Source: JAXGRD01 sp040766105 (lineage in GTDB: Bacteria; Bacillota; Clostridia; Peptostreptococcales; Anaerovoracaceae). From it: a DNA stretch of 64,000 nt. The DNA lies in NCBI GenBank assembly GCA_040766105.1, contig JAXGRD010000001.1, positions 496,001-560,000 on the forward strand. Reading direction: 5' to 3'. Shown here piece after piece: positions 36,345-45,302 of this stretch. Below the pieces are notes generated by a model. That model did no database searches and was not told the origin of the DNA. It was given only the letters and a program-made list of their open reading frames with translations. The translations under genes were made by a program, and so were the position numbers. Positions within the stretch are counted from its first letter, which is position 1. Each line of letters begins with the position of its first letter.

Positions 36345-36373
36345 TTGAAGAATGTTAAATAAACTGATAAAAT
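36345..36373 (+). promoter_or_regulatory. Promoter of the AlbA_2-type gene
   Basis: TTGAAG at 36345-36350 and TAAAAT at 36368-36373 with a 17-base spacer; a TG at 36365-36366 gives an extended -10. It lies 27 bases ahead of the ATG, which has AGGGGGG upstream. Confidence 0.6.
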
Positions 36374-36399
36374 CTTAAATTAAATAGGGGGGATCTCAA

Positions 36400-37833
36400 A
36401 TGACTAAAGAAGAATTATATGAAAAACTAGAGGAAATACAGAAAATAAGATGCGAAACACAAACTCTTGAGCTAAAAAAGGCAGAACAAGGTTGTCCTAA
36501 GCGACTATATGATACACTCTCTAGTTTTTCTAACCAAGATGAAGGTGGCACAATTGTATTCGGTGTCGATGAAGAGAATGATTATGAGGAAACGGGAGTC
36601 TATGATCCCCAGGATATTCAAAAGAAAATAAATGAGCAGTGTAAGCAAATGGAACCAGCAATTAGACCGCTTATTACAGTTGTAGAGAAAAATAACAAGC
36701 ATTTTGTATCTGCGGAAATACCAGGGCTCGATTTGATTGTACGGCCATGTTATTACAAAGGAAGTGGGCGTCTAAAAGGCTCCTATGTGAGAATCGGTGA
36801 TAGCGATGAACACATGACAGAATATGAGGTATATAGCTATGAAGCTTATAGAAAAAAATACCAAGATGATGTAAGAATCATCCCAAGGGTGACGTGGGAA
36901 ACACTTAGTGAAAAGTTGATAAATGAATACACCGTTGCCTTGAAGAGAGGGAAACCAAGGTTAACTATAATGGAAGACCAGGATATATATGAGTTAATGA
37001 GTATAAAAAAAGGGAGTGAAATACCTTTAAGCAGCACTCTAATGTTTTGTCCATTTCCACAAGCATTTTTACCGCAATTATGCATTATAGCTACTGTGAT
37101 TCCGGGAACAGAACAGGGACTTGTTGGGACTGACGGCGCACGTTTTTTGGATAACCAAAGAATAGAAGGAAATATTTCTGAAATGTTAGATGGGGCGATG
37201 CAATTTGTTAAACGGAATATGAGAACTAAAACAATTATTAATTCAAAGACGGGCAAGAGGGAGGATAAAACAGACTATCCGATACCTGCTATTAGGGAGA
37301 CACTAATTAACGCGTTGGTTCATAGAGATTACAGCATTCATACGGAAGGAATGCCAATTCAGTTAATAATGTATGAAGATAGAATCGAAATACACAACCC
37401 TGGTGGAATCTATGGGAAAATTAGAGTAGATCAATTGGGGAAAATTCAACCTGATACTAGAAACCCAGTTTTAGCAAGTGAGCTAGAAGTGTTAAACTTG
37501 ACTGAAAATCGCTATTCTGGAATCCCAACTATTTGTAGGGAAATGAGGGAAAATGGGATGAGGCCCCCAGTGTTTTTGGATGAAAGAGGAAGTTTTATTG
37601 TAAAGTTATTTAAGGGCGAAAATAGGAAGGCAATAGGCCTTCAGGAACAAGAAATTCTTGAATATTGTAAGGAACCTAGAACAAGAAAAGAACTGTGTGA
37701 TTTTCTTGGTTTGACCTCGGTAACATATGCAATAAGCAAAAAGATTACACCATTAGTTGAACGGGGGCTAATAGAATTAAGCATTCCGGACAAACCTAGT
37801 AGCACTAAGCAAACCTATACAACGAAAAATTAA
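36400..37833 (+). CDS. AlbA_2/HATPase-type putative transcriptional regulator
   Basis: A 477-residue protein of the type long mislabelled as RecG-related. Residues about 15-150 are the Schlafen AlbA_2 DNA-binding domain (TLELKKAEQGCPKRLYDTLSSFSN, GGTIVFGVDE). The middle (about 285-345) is a GHKL-like ATP-binding part (PAIRETLINALVHRDYSIH, IEIHNPGGIYG). The end is winged-helix-like (TRKELCDFLGLTSVTYAISK). It lies alone between the fic pair and a repeat-rich region before a methyltransferase gene, so control of that system is plausible but only inferred. Confidence 0.82.
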   Translation: MTKEELYEKLEEIQKIRCETQTLELKKAEQGCPKRLYDTLSSFSNQDEGGTIVFGVDEENDYEETGVYDPQDIQKKINEQCKQMEPAIRPLITVVEKNNKHFVSAEIPGLDLIVRPCYYKGSGRLKGSYVRIGDSDEHMTEYEVYSYEAYRKKYQDDVRIIPRVTWETLSEKLINEYTVALKRGKPRLTIMEDQDIYELMSIKKGSEIPLSSTLMFCPFPQAFLPQLCIIATVIPGTEQGLVGTDGARFLDNQRIEGNISEMLDGAMQFVKRNMRTKTIINSKTGKREDKTDYPIPAIRETLINALVHRDYSIHTEGMPIQLIMYEDRIEIHNPGGIYGKIRVDQLGKIQPDTRNPVLASELEVLNLTENRYSGIPTICREMRENGMRPPVFLDERGSFIVKLFKGENRKAIGLQEQEILEYCKEPRTRKELCDFLGLTSVTYAISKKITPLVERGLIELSIPDKPSSTKQTYTTKN

Positions 37834-37880
37834 TATTAGTCGCTGAAAACCAACAAAAAGCGTCGTGGATTTTAAAGTGA

Positions 37881-38030
37881 GCTCGCTTTAAATAAAAATT
37901 AAGCGAGAAATTAAGCGAGCCATGGACTCGTTGAAATTCCATATTTTTAAAGAATTTTATTAAAAAAGGATAAAAAATCGTCTATCATAATTAAACGATT
38001 TAAGCGAGGTTAAGCGAGAAATTAAGCGAG
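37881..38030 (+). repeat. Cluster of TTAAGCGAG repeats, probable operator
   Basis: Exact TTAAGCGAG occurs at 37899-37907, 37911-37919, 38000-38008, 38010-38018 and 38022-38030. A degenerate copy (TTAAACGAT) is at 37991-37999 and an inverted copy (GCTCGCTTTAA) at 37881-37891. Step sizes inside the groups are 9-12 bases, about one helical turn. The last copy ends 25 bases before the methyltransferase start. Phased, directly repeated sites right ahead of a restriction-type operon suggest a cooperative repressor site. Confidence 0.75.
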
Positions 38031-38054
38031 CTATCATGAGAAGTAGGGTAAACT

Positions 38055-39980
38055 ATGATAATTAACATACAGGACGATATATTAAAACTAAATAATATGG
38101 GCTTGTTAGAGGCTCTTCTTATAGATAAAACCACGAAAAGTAATATAATGTGGGCAACGGATGCTTATGAGGATATGGGAGAAGAGTATTATAAGAGTGA
38201 AGGAATTACCATATCTGCCATTACTGGGGCTAATTCTGATATTGTAAAAACTAGGGCCAGAAAAGAGATGGAGCACAGGCAAAATCGAACGAAAACACAT
38301 GGGGAGGTATTCACCCCATTATGCATTTGCAACATGATGAACAATCATGCCGATCAAGCACTAGGAGAGAAAGGAAATACTCATTGGAAAAAATATATTG
38401 ACAGGAAAATCTTGGAAACCGCCTGCGGAGAGGCGCCGTTTTTAACAACCCGGTACGATATGGAAACTGGAGAAATGATAAAACCAGAGGATCGGAAGGG
38501 TTTACTAGATAGAAAATTAAAAATTGTAAATGAAAATACAGATAATAAACAAGAGTGGGAGTTTTGGGTTAAGAGATCCTTCCAAAGTATATATGGATAT
38601 GAGTATCAAGGGGATAATTTGCTAATTGCGAGGGTTAATCTACTGATGGCTTATGAAGAATATTATACGGAAAAATGGAAAGAAAAACCTGCTCTTAGAG
38701 ACTATCAGAAAATCGCCACTATTATTGCATGGAATTTATGGCAGATGGATGGATTGACAGGAACTATCCCATATTACGACATAGACGAGGACTATAAGCA
38801 GATTTCCATATTAGAAGTGCTAATGCCGCCAAAGGATGGAGAGGAAAAAAACAAAAAAGCTGTGAAACCGCCATGCAAAATATATAACTGGCGAAGGGAT
38901 AACAGTATAGTTTTTAAAGGAATGAGACAGGGAGAGCGAAAAATGAAATTTGATTTTGTCATAGGAAATCCACCTTATCAAGAGGAACAGGATGGTGATA
39001 ATAAGACTTATGCCCCTCCTGTTTATCATAAGTTTTTAGATCAAGCATACACGGTTGCAGATAAAGTAGAACTAATACATCCGGCAAGATTTCTGTTTAA
39101 TGCAGGCAGTACGCCCAGGCAATGGAACAAAAAAATGCTGAACGATGTCCACCTTAAGGTTCTTTGGTATGAACAGAACAGTGGAAAAGTCTTTAGTAAT
39201 ACGGATATTAAAGGTGGAATCGCAGTTACCTATCGAGATGCACAATCGGATTTTGGTGCAATCGGAACCTTTACCGCTTTTGAAGAGTTGAATTCCATCA
39301 TGCGAAAAGTGAGAGGGAAAGAGAGCTTTGAAAGTATTAGCGATATAGTTGTAACAGCATATGCGTACCATTTCACTGAGAAGTTGCATGAAGAACACCC
39401 TGAGGTGATAGGCATGTTAAGTAAAGGGCATGCAAACGACTTGAAGACAAATACCTTTGATAGAATCCCTCATATATTCTTTGATAAGAACCCTAAAGAT
39501 GGCCATCATTATATTCAAATTTTGGGGAGAGTGAATAACCAGCGAGTATATAAGTTTATCCGAGAAGACTATGTCAATGAAGTCGAAAATTTGAAAAAGT
39601 GGAAAGTTTTTGTTCCTGCAGCCAATGGATCCGGAGCACTTGGCGAGGTTCTTGCTACGCCCTTAATCGGGCGGCCCTTAATCGGGCATACGGAGTCTTT
39701 TATCAGCATTGGTGCCTGTAAGGCACAAAATGAGGCGGAGGCCGTCCTAAAGTACGTAAAGACCAAATTTGCTAGATGCTTGCTAGGCATCTTAAAAATA
39801 ACACAGCACAATCCACCTGAAAAATGGAGCTACATCCCGCTTCAAAATTTTACCATGGATTCGGATATTGACTGGTCTGTAGCTATAGCAGAGATTGACA
39901 AACAGCTTTACAAAAAATATGAGCTTGATGATAAAGAAATTGCTTTTGTAGAAACACGTGTAAAGGAGATGGAAGAATGA
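38055..39980 (+). CDS. Eco57I-type adenine-specific DNA methyltransferase
   Basis: A 641-residue N6-adenine methyltransferase. The cofactor motif I is ILETACGEAP (119-128) and the catalytic motif IV is NPPY (305-308). The C-terminal half (from about 330) looks like a target recognition region, ending KYVKTKFARCLLGILKITQHNPPEKW, a block common in Eco57I-like proteins. The N-terminus lacks a nuclease domain. A short in-frame duplication lies at 39661-39690. It overlaps the next gene by 4 bases, so the two are coupled and most likely form one restriction-modification or defence unit. Confidence 0.85.
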   Translation: MIINIQDDILKLNNMGLLEALLIDKTTKSNIMWATDAYEDMGEEYYKSEGITISAITGANSDIVKTRARKEMEHRQNRTKTHGEVFTPLCICNMMNNHADQALGEKGNTHWKKYIDRKILETACGEAPFLTTRYDMETGEMIKPEDRKGLLDRKLKIVNENTDNKQEWEFWVKRSFQSIYGYEYQGDNLLIARVNLLMAYEEYYTEKWKEKPALRDYQKIATIIAWNLWQMDGLTGTIPYYDIDEDYKQISILEVLMPPKDGEEKNKKAVKPPCKIYNWRRDNSIVFKGMRQGERKMKFDFVIGNPPYQEEQDGDNKTYAPPVYHKFLDQAYTVADKVELIHPARFLFNAGSTPRQWNKKMLNDVHLKVLWYEQNSGKVFSNTDIKGGIAVTYRDAQSDFGAIGTFTAFEELNSIMRKVRGKESFESISDIVVTAYAYHFTEKLHEEHPEVIGMLSKGHANDLKTNTFDRIPHIFFDKNPKDGHHYIQILGRVNNQRVYKFIREDYVNEVENLKKWKVFVPAANGSGALGEVLATPLIGRPLIGHTESFISIGACKAQNEAEAVLKYVKTKFARCLLGILKITQHNPPEKWSYIPLQNFTMDSDIDWSVAIAEIDKQLYKKYELDDKEIAFVETRVKEMEE

Positions 39981-42900
39981 GTGTGCCAAACATAAAATCC
40001 TTTACCCAAGTTGTTCCTATGATTTATGCATACAACACACCGGGAATCGCCTACCACGATGGCTGGACGAAGATAGGATATACGGAGAAACAAAGTGTAG
40101 AAGATAGAATTAATCAACAGACCCATACAGCCGGAATCAAATGGCAATTGGCCTGGCAGGATAATGCGATGTACAAAGATGGATCTGGAGATTATTTTAC
40201 GGATCATGATTTTCACAGCTACCTAGAGAAAGAATATGGCGTAATTAGAGAGCCTAAAACAGAATGGTTTCAAGTAGATGGTATGACATCTATGCAATAC
40301 TTTATGCGTTTTGCAGGACGAAAATTAGCGGAAACCGCCGATGCGGATCATTTTGAATACACATTGCGTCAAGAGCAGGAACGTGCAGTGAACGTGACGA
40401 AGGCATATTATGAAAATGGGGGAACGGAATTTCTATGGAATGCAAAGCCAAGGTTTGGAAAGACTCTTACTTCCTACGATTTAGTTCGTAAAATGAGGTT
40501 TAAAAAAGTTTTGATTGTTACAAACCGTCCTAGTATTTCCAATTCCTGGGCGGATGACTTTAGGAAATTTATAGGCTGGCGAGGAGAATTTGACTTTGTA
40601 TCGGAGACAGAAGCGCTTAAAGATAAACCGGGTGTCCTGTCGCGGAGCGACTATGTTGCAAGTGGACTCCTTCATGATAAAGGAATGATTGCCTTTGAAT
40701 CCCTACAGGGGCTTAAGGGATCGAGCTTTTTTGGAGGAAGTACGAATAAGTTGGCGTGGATAAAAGATAACGATTTTGACTTACTGATTGTGGACGAAGC
40801 CCATGAAGGTGTAGACACAATGCGGACAGATCGAGTCTTCCGATCAATTGAACGAAAACATACCCTCTATCTATCTGGGACGCCATTCAAAGCCCTTGCT
40901 GGAGATCGATTTTCCTCAGAACAAATTTTCAATTGGTCTTATGCAGATGAACAGGAGGCAAAGGCCGCTTGGGACAGTGATGAATACAGTCCCTATGAGC
41001 GCTTGCCAAAGATGGAGATGTACACATATCAGCTTTCTTCCATGATAAGAGAGAGAATAGATAGAGGACTTGACCTATCGGAAGATGGCTTTGATGAGTA
41101 TGCATTTGATCTTAACGAATTTTTCGCGACAGAGGAGAACGGTAAGTTTATTCATGAAGAGGAAATAATTAAGTTCCTTCATGCACTTTCCACACAGGAG
41201 AAGTATCCTTATTCTACGCAAGAACTTAGAGTAGAATTATCCCATACTCTTTGGCTATTGAACCGAATAAGTAGTGCAAAAGCCCTTGCTAAACTGCTGA
41301 AAGAGGACCCGATATTTAGAGATTACCATATTGTTTTAGCAGCAGGAGATGGAAAATTGACAGAGGAGGATGAAGCGAAATCGTCTTTTGATAAAGTAAA
41401 GGAAGCCATATCTAAGTTTGATAAAACCATAACACTGAGTGTTGGGCAGCTTACCGTAGGTGTCACTGTTCCAGAGTGGAGTGGCGTATTGATGTTGTGT
41501 AATCTGAAAAGTCCATCAGCATATATGCAAGCGGCATTCCGAACACAAAACCCATGCACAATGACGAAGGATGGGAAACGATATCTGAAAGAGACTGCTT
41601 ATGTTTTTGATTTTGATCCAGCAAGAACCTTGATTATCTTCGATGAATTCGCAAATAATCTGTCGGGAAACACAGTAGCAGGTGGAGGCACAAGAGAAAA
41701 TCGGGAAGATAATATAAAGCGGTTGCTCAATTTCTTTCCTGTTTTGGGAGAAGATACCGATGGAGAGATGGTGGAATTAGATGCAGAAAAGGTTCTATCC
41801 ATTCCTCGTAGAATCAAAAGTTTAGAAGTAGTTCGTAGGGGATTCATGTCTAACTTCCTTTTCCAAAATATAGGAAATATTTTTGGGGCACCAGGTGTAG
41901 TTCGGGACATTGTAGAAAAGCTCACACCAGCACATGAAGAACCTAAAAAAAGAGATAAAGACAACCTAACAAATATATCTGACATTTTCGTTGACGAAGA
42001 AGGAAATGCTGAGATTCCAAACGAAATTGTTATTGGAAGAACTCAAGATGTTTTTGGTGAAAAGATTTATGAAGACTTAATGGAGAACATATCGCCTGCA
42101 GTTGAGAGAGTGAAAAAGACGAACGATTTAGCTGATGTGACAGAGAATATGGATAATTTAATTGATACTGTTAAAGTAAATATTAAACAAAATGTCCTGA
42201 AGCATGCTGCGGAAAAATACGGGGTGAAAAGCAGTGTGAAGAAAAGGATGGAGAAGGAAATCGAAAGGGAAGTGGAAACAACCCTGACACATGTAAAGGA
42301 GGATTACAGGCAGAATACAAATATAGCCAAAGCAAATTACGAAACCAAGAAGCAAGAGGCTATTGAGGAGGAAGAGATTGCTATCGCTGACGCAGAATTC
42401 AAAGCAGACATGGAAAAAGCATTACATGATTTAGTTAAGGCAACAGAGGACATTGTAGATAAAACGATTAAAGATAAGCCAAGAGAAGTTATAGAGCGAA
42501 TAGAAAAGAACAAAACTGAAAGAGAAAAAAGGCTTATTGAAGACACGGTCAGAGATCATTTAAGAGGTTTTTCAAGGACGATTCCAAGCTTTATCATGGC
42601 CTACGGTGATGGGAACATTACGCTTTCTAATATTGATGACTACACAGAAGATGAAGTGTTTAAGGAGGTGACAGGTATTACTGAAGAGGATTTTAGGTTT
42701 CTCCGAGATGGAGGAGAATACATAAATCCTGAAACAGGTGAGAAAGACTATTTTGAAGGAAACCTGTTTGACGAAGTGGTATTTAACGATTCAGTCAAGG
42801 AATTTTGGAATATTAGAACAGTGCTAGCAAATTATTTTGATGAATCTAAAGAAGAAGATATATTCGATTACATTCCTCCGCAGAGAACCAATCAGATATT

Positions 42901-43282
42901 TACACCGAGGTGGGTGGTTTCCAAAATGGTAGATGAATTGGAAGATAACAATCCTGGATGTTTTGATGACCCGACAAAAACCTTTGCGGACCTATATATG
43001 AAGTCGGGATTATATATATCAGAAATTGTTAAGAGGCTTTATAGGAGTGAAGGACTAAAAAAAGCCATCCCTGATGGAAAAGAACGTATTAAACATATTC
43101 TTAGGAATCAGGTATATGGGATGGCGCCCACGAGAATTATCTATTTGATTTCTACAAACTATATCTTAGGATTTGACGACACCTTAAAGGCTGAGGCATC
43201 CAATTTTGTCCAGTTTGATGCAACAAAAGCGGTAAAGGAGGGTACACTACAAGTATCTGTAGATGAACTGTTTGAAAAATGA
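39977..43282 (+). CDS. GIY-YIG nuclease / DEAD-helicase / methyltransferase-remnant fusion
   Basis: An 1101-residue protein. The first 110 residues look like a GIY-YIG/T5orf172 nuclease (VPMIYAYNTPGIAYHDGWTKIGYTEKQSVEDRINQQ). A superfamily 2 helicase follows: KPRFGKT (157-163, Walker A), VDEAH (272-276), LYLSGTPF, and SAYMQAAFRTQN as motif VI. Residues about 690-880 are strongly charged coiled coil. The end (from about 975, IFTPRWVVSKMVDEL ... FADLYMKSGLYISEIVKRLY) resembles a type I-like methyltransferase whose cofactor motif lacks the DPxxGxG pattern, so it is probably inactive. It is coupled to the preceding methyltransferase. Confidence 0.8.
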   Translation: MSVPNIKSFTQVVPMIYAYNTPGIAYHDGWTKIGYTEKQSVEDRINQQTHTAGIKWQLAWQDNAMYKDGSGDYFTDHDFHSYLEKEYGVIREPKTEWFQVDGMTSMQYFMRFAGRKLAETADADHFEYTLRQEQERAVNVTKAYYENGGTEFLWNAKPRFGKTLTSYDLVRKMRFKKVLIVTNRPSISNSWADDFRKFIGWRGEFDFVSETEALKDKPGVLSRSDYVASGLLHDKGMIAFESLQGLKGSSFFGGSTNKLAWIKDNDFDLLIVDEAHEGVDTMRTDRVFRSIERKHTLYLSGTPFKALAGDRFSSEQIFNWSYADEQEAKAAWDSDEYSPYERLPKMEMYTYQLSSMIRERIDRGLDLSEDGFDEYAFDLNEFFATEENGKFIHEEEIIKFLHALSTQEKYPYSTQELRVELSHTLWLLNRISSAKALAKLLKEDPIFRDYHIVLAAGDGKLTEEDEAKSSFDKVKEAISKFDKTITLSVGQLTVGVTVPEWSGVLMLCNLKSPSAYMQAAFRTQNPCTMTKDGKRYLKETAYVFDFDPARTLIIFDEFANNLSGNTVAGGGTRENREDNIKRLLNFFPVLGEDTDGEMVELDAEKVLSIPRRIKSLEVVRRGFMSNFLFQNIGNIFGAPGVVRDIVEKLTPAHEEPKKRDKDNLTNISDIFVDEEGNAEIPNEIVIGRTQDVFGEKIYEDLMENISPAVERVKKTNDLADVTENMDNLIDTVKVNIKQNVLKHAAEKYGVKSSVKKRMEKEIEREVETTLTHVKEDYRQNTNIAKANYETKKQEAIEEEEIAIADAEFKADMEKALHDLVKATEDIVDKTIKDKPREVIERIEKNKTEREKRLIEDTVRDHLRGFSRTIPSFIMAYGDGNITLSNIDDYTEDEVFKEVTGITEEDFRFLRDGGEYINPETGEKDYFEGNLFDEVVFNDSVKEFWNIRTVLANYFDESKEEDIFDYIPPQRTNQIFTPRWVVSKMVDELEDNNPGCFDDPTKTFADLYMKSGLYISEIVKRLYRSEGLKKAIPDGKERIKHILRNQVYGMAPTRIIYLISTNYILGFDDTLKAEASNFVQFDATKAVKEGTLQVSVDELFEK

Positions 43283-43285
43283 GAC

Positions 43286-45148
43286 TTAAACCCCCTCTAC
43301 CACCACAACCTGAACACCGGCACCCTTGATGACCGAACTGAGGTGAAGCATTCCCTCTGCTTCAGTCACATCTTCCACACGGACTTGGGTCTTGGGCTCC
43401 GTGTTGAGCATGCGAACCCAAGCATCGGGCAGGGAATTGGCATCGGGGAAGCCCAAATTGGACATGTGGGCGAGGATGGAATTGGAGTTGGACAGAGCAT
43501 ACTTGGCGATGGCATAGCTGCCGGGCGAAACAGGGATGCTGAAGTCGATGCTCAGCTCGTCCTTGAAGGAGTGAATGATATCATCGGCTTCGTAGGCACC
43601 GATGTTGCGCATGGGAAGATGCTCGATTTCTTCGTTATAATTCATTGCCACCAGAGTATAGGAGGCTTTTTCGGAAGCCTCGTTTTTTATGACACAATAA
43701 TGGGACCCCCTGTAGAGGAGCTGCCCCTTGATATTACCCAAGAGTCGATATGCATAATAGGAAGGCTTGGGGATAAATCCGGAGGTCATGCATGCAGGCG
43801 TTCCCTTTAATATCCGAGACGCTTCTCCCTGGTCTCGCAAACGACAGTGGAGCACATTTTTATCCATGGAAAATCCCCTTCGGAATAGGTGAATGGGCGC
43901 GGCAATGGAGTCGTGTCCCGCGGAAGAACCGCAAGATAAGTCACTGTCGCATGCAGCGGATATTTCGTAGCCCATCTGATGAAGATGGTCCGCAACTTCC
44001 TTTGTAGCATCTTCCCCCTCCCCTCGCTGGTAAGCCACGATGACCCTGTCAGGTTTCAAGTCATAGAGGTGGTGAAACAGTCGATTTCCCATGACGGTAT
44101 AATCTTCTCGGGTCACTACAACTTCAAGAAAAGGCGATACCTCCATGAGAGGCGAAGTCTGAGGATCCACATCCACGGAAAAATGGAGGTGGTTTACCAC
44201 AGAGGGACTATTGTCCTGGTCGCTTTCAGCGGAAAGACTTTGGCGTATGAGGCTGATTGCCTGGTTATCTGAAAGCAGTTGGATTTGTTCCGGTCTGGCA
44301 GCGCTGAGAATGAAGGCGCTGAATAACTGTCGATGTTCCTCCGGGGAGTGACCATACCACTTGGTAAAGAATTTTTCATAGTAGGACGTGGTGGAAAAGC
44401 CCACGTCTTTTGCGATGGTGCTGATTTTTCGGTCTGTTTCCAGGAGAAGAATCTCCGACATCTCGGCCCTGGCGAAGCAGAGGAACTCCTTGAAGTTGAT
44501 TCCCATATAGTCGCGGATGAGATGGGAGAGGTAGTAGGTGCTGAGGTGCTCGCGGTCTGCCAGTTCCCTTAGAGTAATCTTGTTTGCGTAGTTTTCGTAG
44601 ACATAGTTGATGATGCGGCTGATTCGCTCCACCGCCACCTGATTGTCATTGTTGAAGTTGGTAACCACCTGTTGATCAAAGGCAAAGAGGTTGAAATATT
44701 GGTTCAAATACTTTATTACATCAATCATCTGGTCGATGCAGGTGGCCTTATAATCAAAGCTGCGCCTCGAGTGGTTGAGCAAAATATGGAGGAGCATTTT
44801 TCGCAGCATGTCCAGCATGAGATACTTATCGTTCTTTACGTAGGTCATAAAGCACGCCTTGTGCAGCGACGGAAAATACTGGGTGAAAAAGCGATTGCTA
44901 ATTTGAATGATGGCAACTACATTTTCTTGATCTGTTGCAGTCAAACCGTGAACTTCGTGACCACTGTTGGTAAAGATATCCCCCTCTTCCAAATAATAGT
45001 CATGGCACATATTTTTGAGACGAATTTCTCCCTTGAGAACATAAATAATCTCCACATCCTGATGGTAGTGAACGGGATATTCCGTAACCTTGACGATTCT
45101 TATGTTGATGGGAAAATCGTCCGGATATTTTGTCTTCTCAAATAGCAT
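43286..45148 (-). CDS. Large AraC-family regulator with C-terminal glycosidase-like domain
   Basis: A 620-residue regulator. A cupin-type sensor is N-terminal (YPVHYHQDVEIIYVLKGEI, EGDIFTNSGHEVHGL). The AraC helix-turn-helix pair lies near residues 175-275 (ITLRELADREHLSTYYLSHLI ... KISTIAKDVGFSTTSYYEKFFTKWYGHSPEEHR). The remainder resembles a family 39 glycosidase-like fold (KPSYYAYRLLGNI, YTLVAMNYNEEI), probably a ligand-binding relic. The start at 45148 has AGGGGG upstream and matches the start of its paralog at 58322. It is divergent from the glycyl radical enzyme gene and probably controls it. Confidence 0.88.
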   Translation of the reverse strand: MLFEKTKYPDDFPINIRIVKVTEYPVHYHQDVEIIYVLKGEIRLKNMCHDYYLEEGDIFTNSGHEVHGLTATDQENVVAIIQISNRFFTQYFPSLHKACFMTYVKNDKYLMLDMLRKMLLHILLNHSRRSFDYKATCIDQMIDVIKYLNQYFNLFAFDQQVVTNFNNDNQVAVERISRIINYVYENYANKITLRELADREHLSTYYLSHLIRDYMGINFKEFLCFARAEMSEILLLETDRKISTIAKDVGFSTTSYYEKFFTKWYGHSPEEHRQLFSAFILSAARPEQIQLLSDNQAISLIRQSLSAESDQDNSPSVVNHLHFSVDVDPQTSPLMEVSPFLEVVVTREDYTVMGNRLFHHLYDLKPDRVIVAYQRGEGEDATKEVADHLHQMGYEISAACDSDLSCGSSAGHDSIAAPIHLFRRGFSMDKNVLHCRLRDQGEASRILKGTPACMTSGFIPKPSYYAYRLLGNIKGQLLYRGSHYCVIKNEASEKASYTLVAMNYNEEIEHLPMRNIGAYEADDIIHSFKDELSIDFSIPVSPGSYAIAKYALSNSNSILAHMSNLGFPDANSLPDAWVRMLNTEPKTQVRVEDVTEAEGMLHLSSVIKGAGVQVVVVEGV

Positions 45149-45175
45149 GCTGCACCCCCTGAAATAACACGTTTG

Positions 45176-45216
45176 TTTGATATCAAATGTTACCACATTA
45201 GACTACCTGTGGCAAC
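45176..45216. promoter_or_regulatory. Probable operator between the AraC gene and the glycyl radical enzyme gene
   Basis: The 12-bp perfect palindrome TTTGATATCAAA (45176-45187) is followed by the inverted repeat GTTACCACA (45189-45197) / TGTGGCAAC (45208-45216), eight of nine positions matching, with centres about two helical turns apart. It lies 28 bases upstream of the AraC start. A possible -10 for the enzyme gene is TATTAT at 45264-45269; its -35 is unclear. Confidence 0.5.
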
Positions 45217-45302
45217 AACTTAATTAGAATAATTCGCAACTCAATTGTTGTCTTCCCGCGAAATATTATATATGGTAGAGGATGAAATGGAGGAATAATC
45301 AC

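Noticed and set aside
37881..38030. CRISPR-like or toxin-antitoxin type III repeat array
   Set aside because: Units are only 9 bases with 1-3 base gaps inside groups, there are no unique spacers of constant length, and no Cas or ToxN-type gene is near.
39977..40312. Considered a plain helicase start with an unrelated N-terminal domain
   Set aside because: The stretch with YAYNT...GWTKIGYT...RINQQ fits a GIY-YIG/T5orf172 pattern well enough to call likely, though the fold must be checked by profile search.
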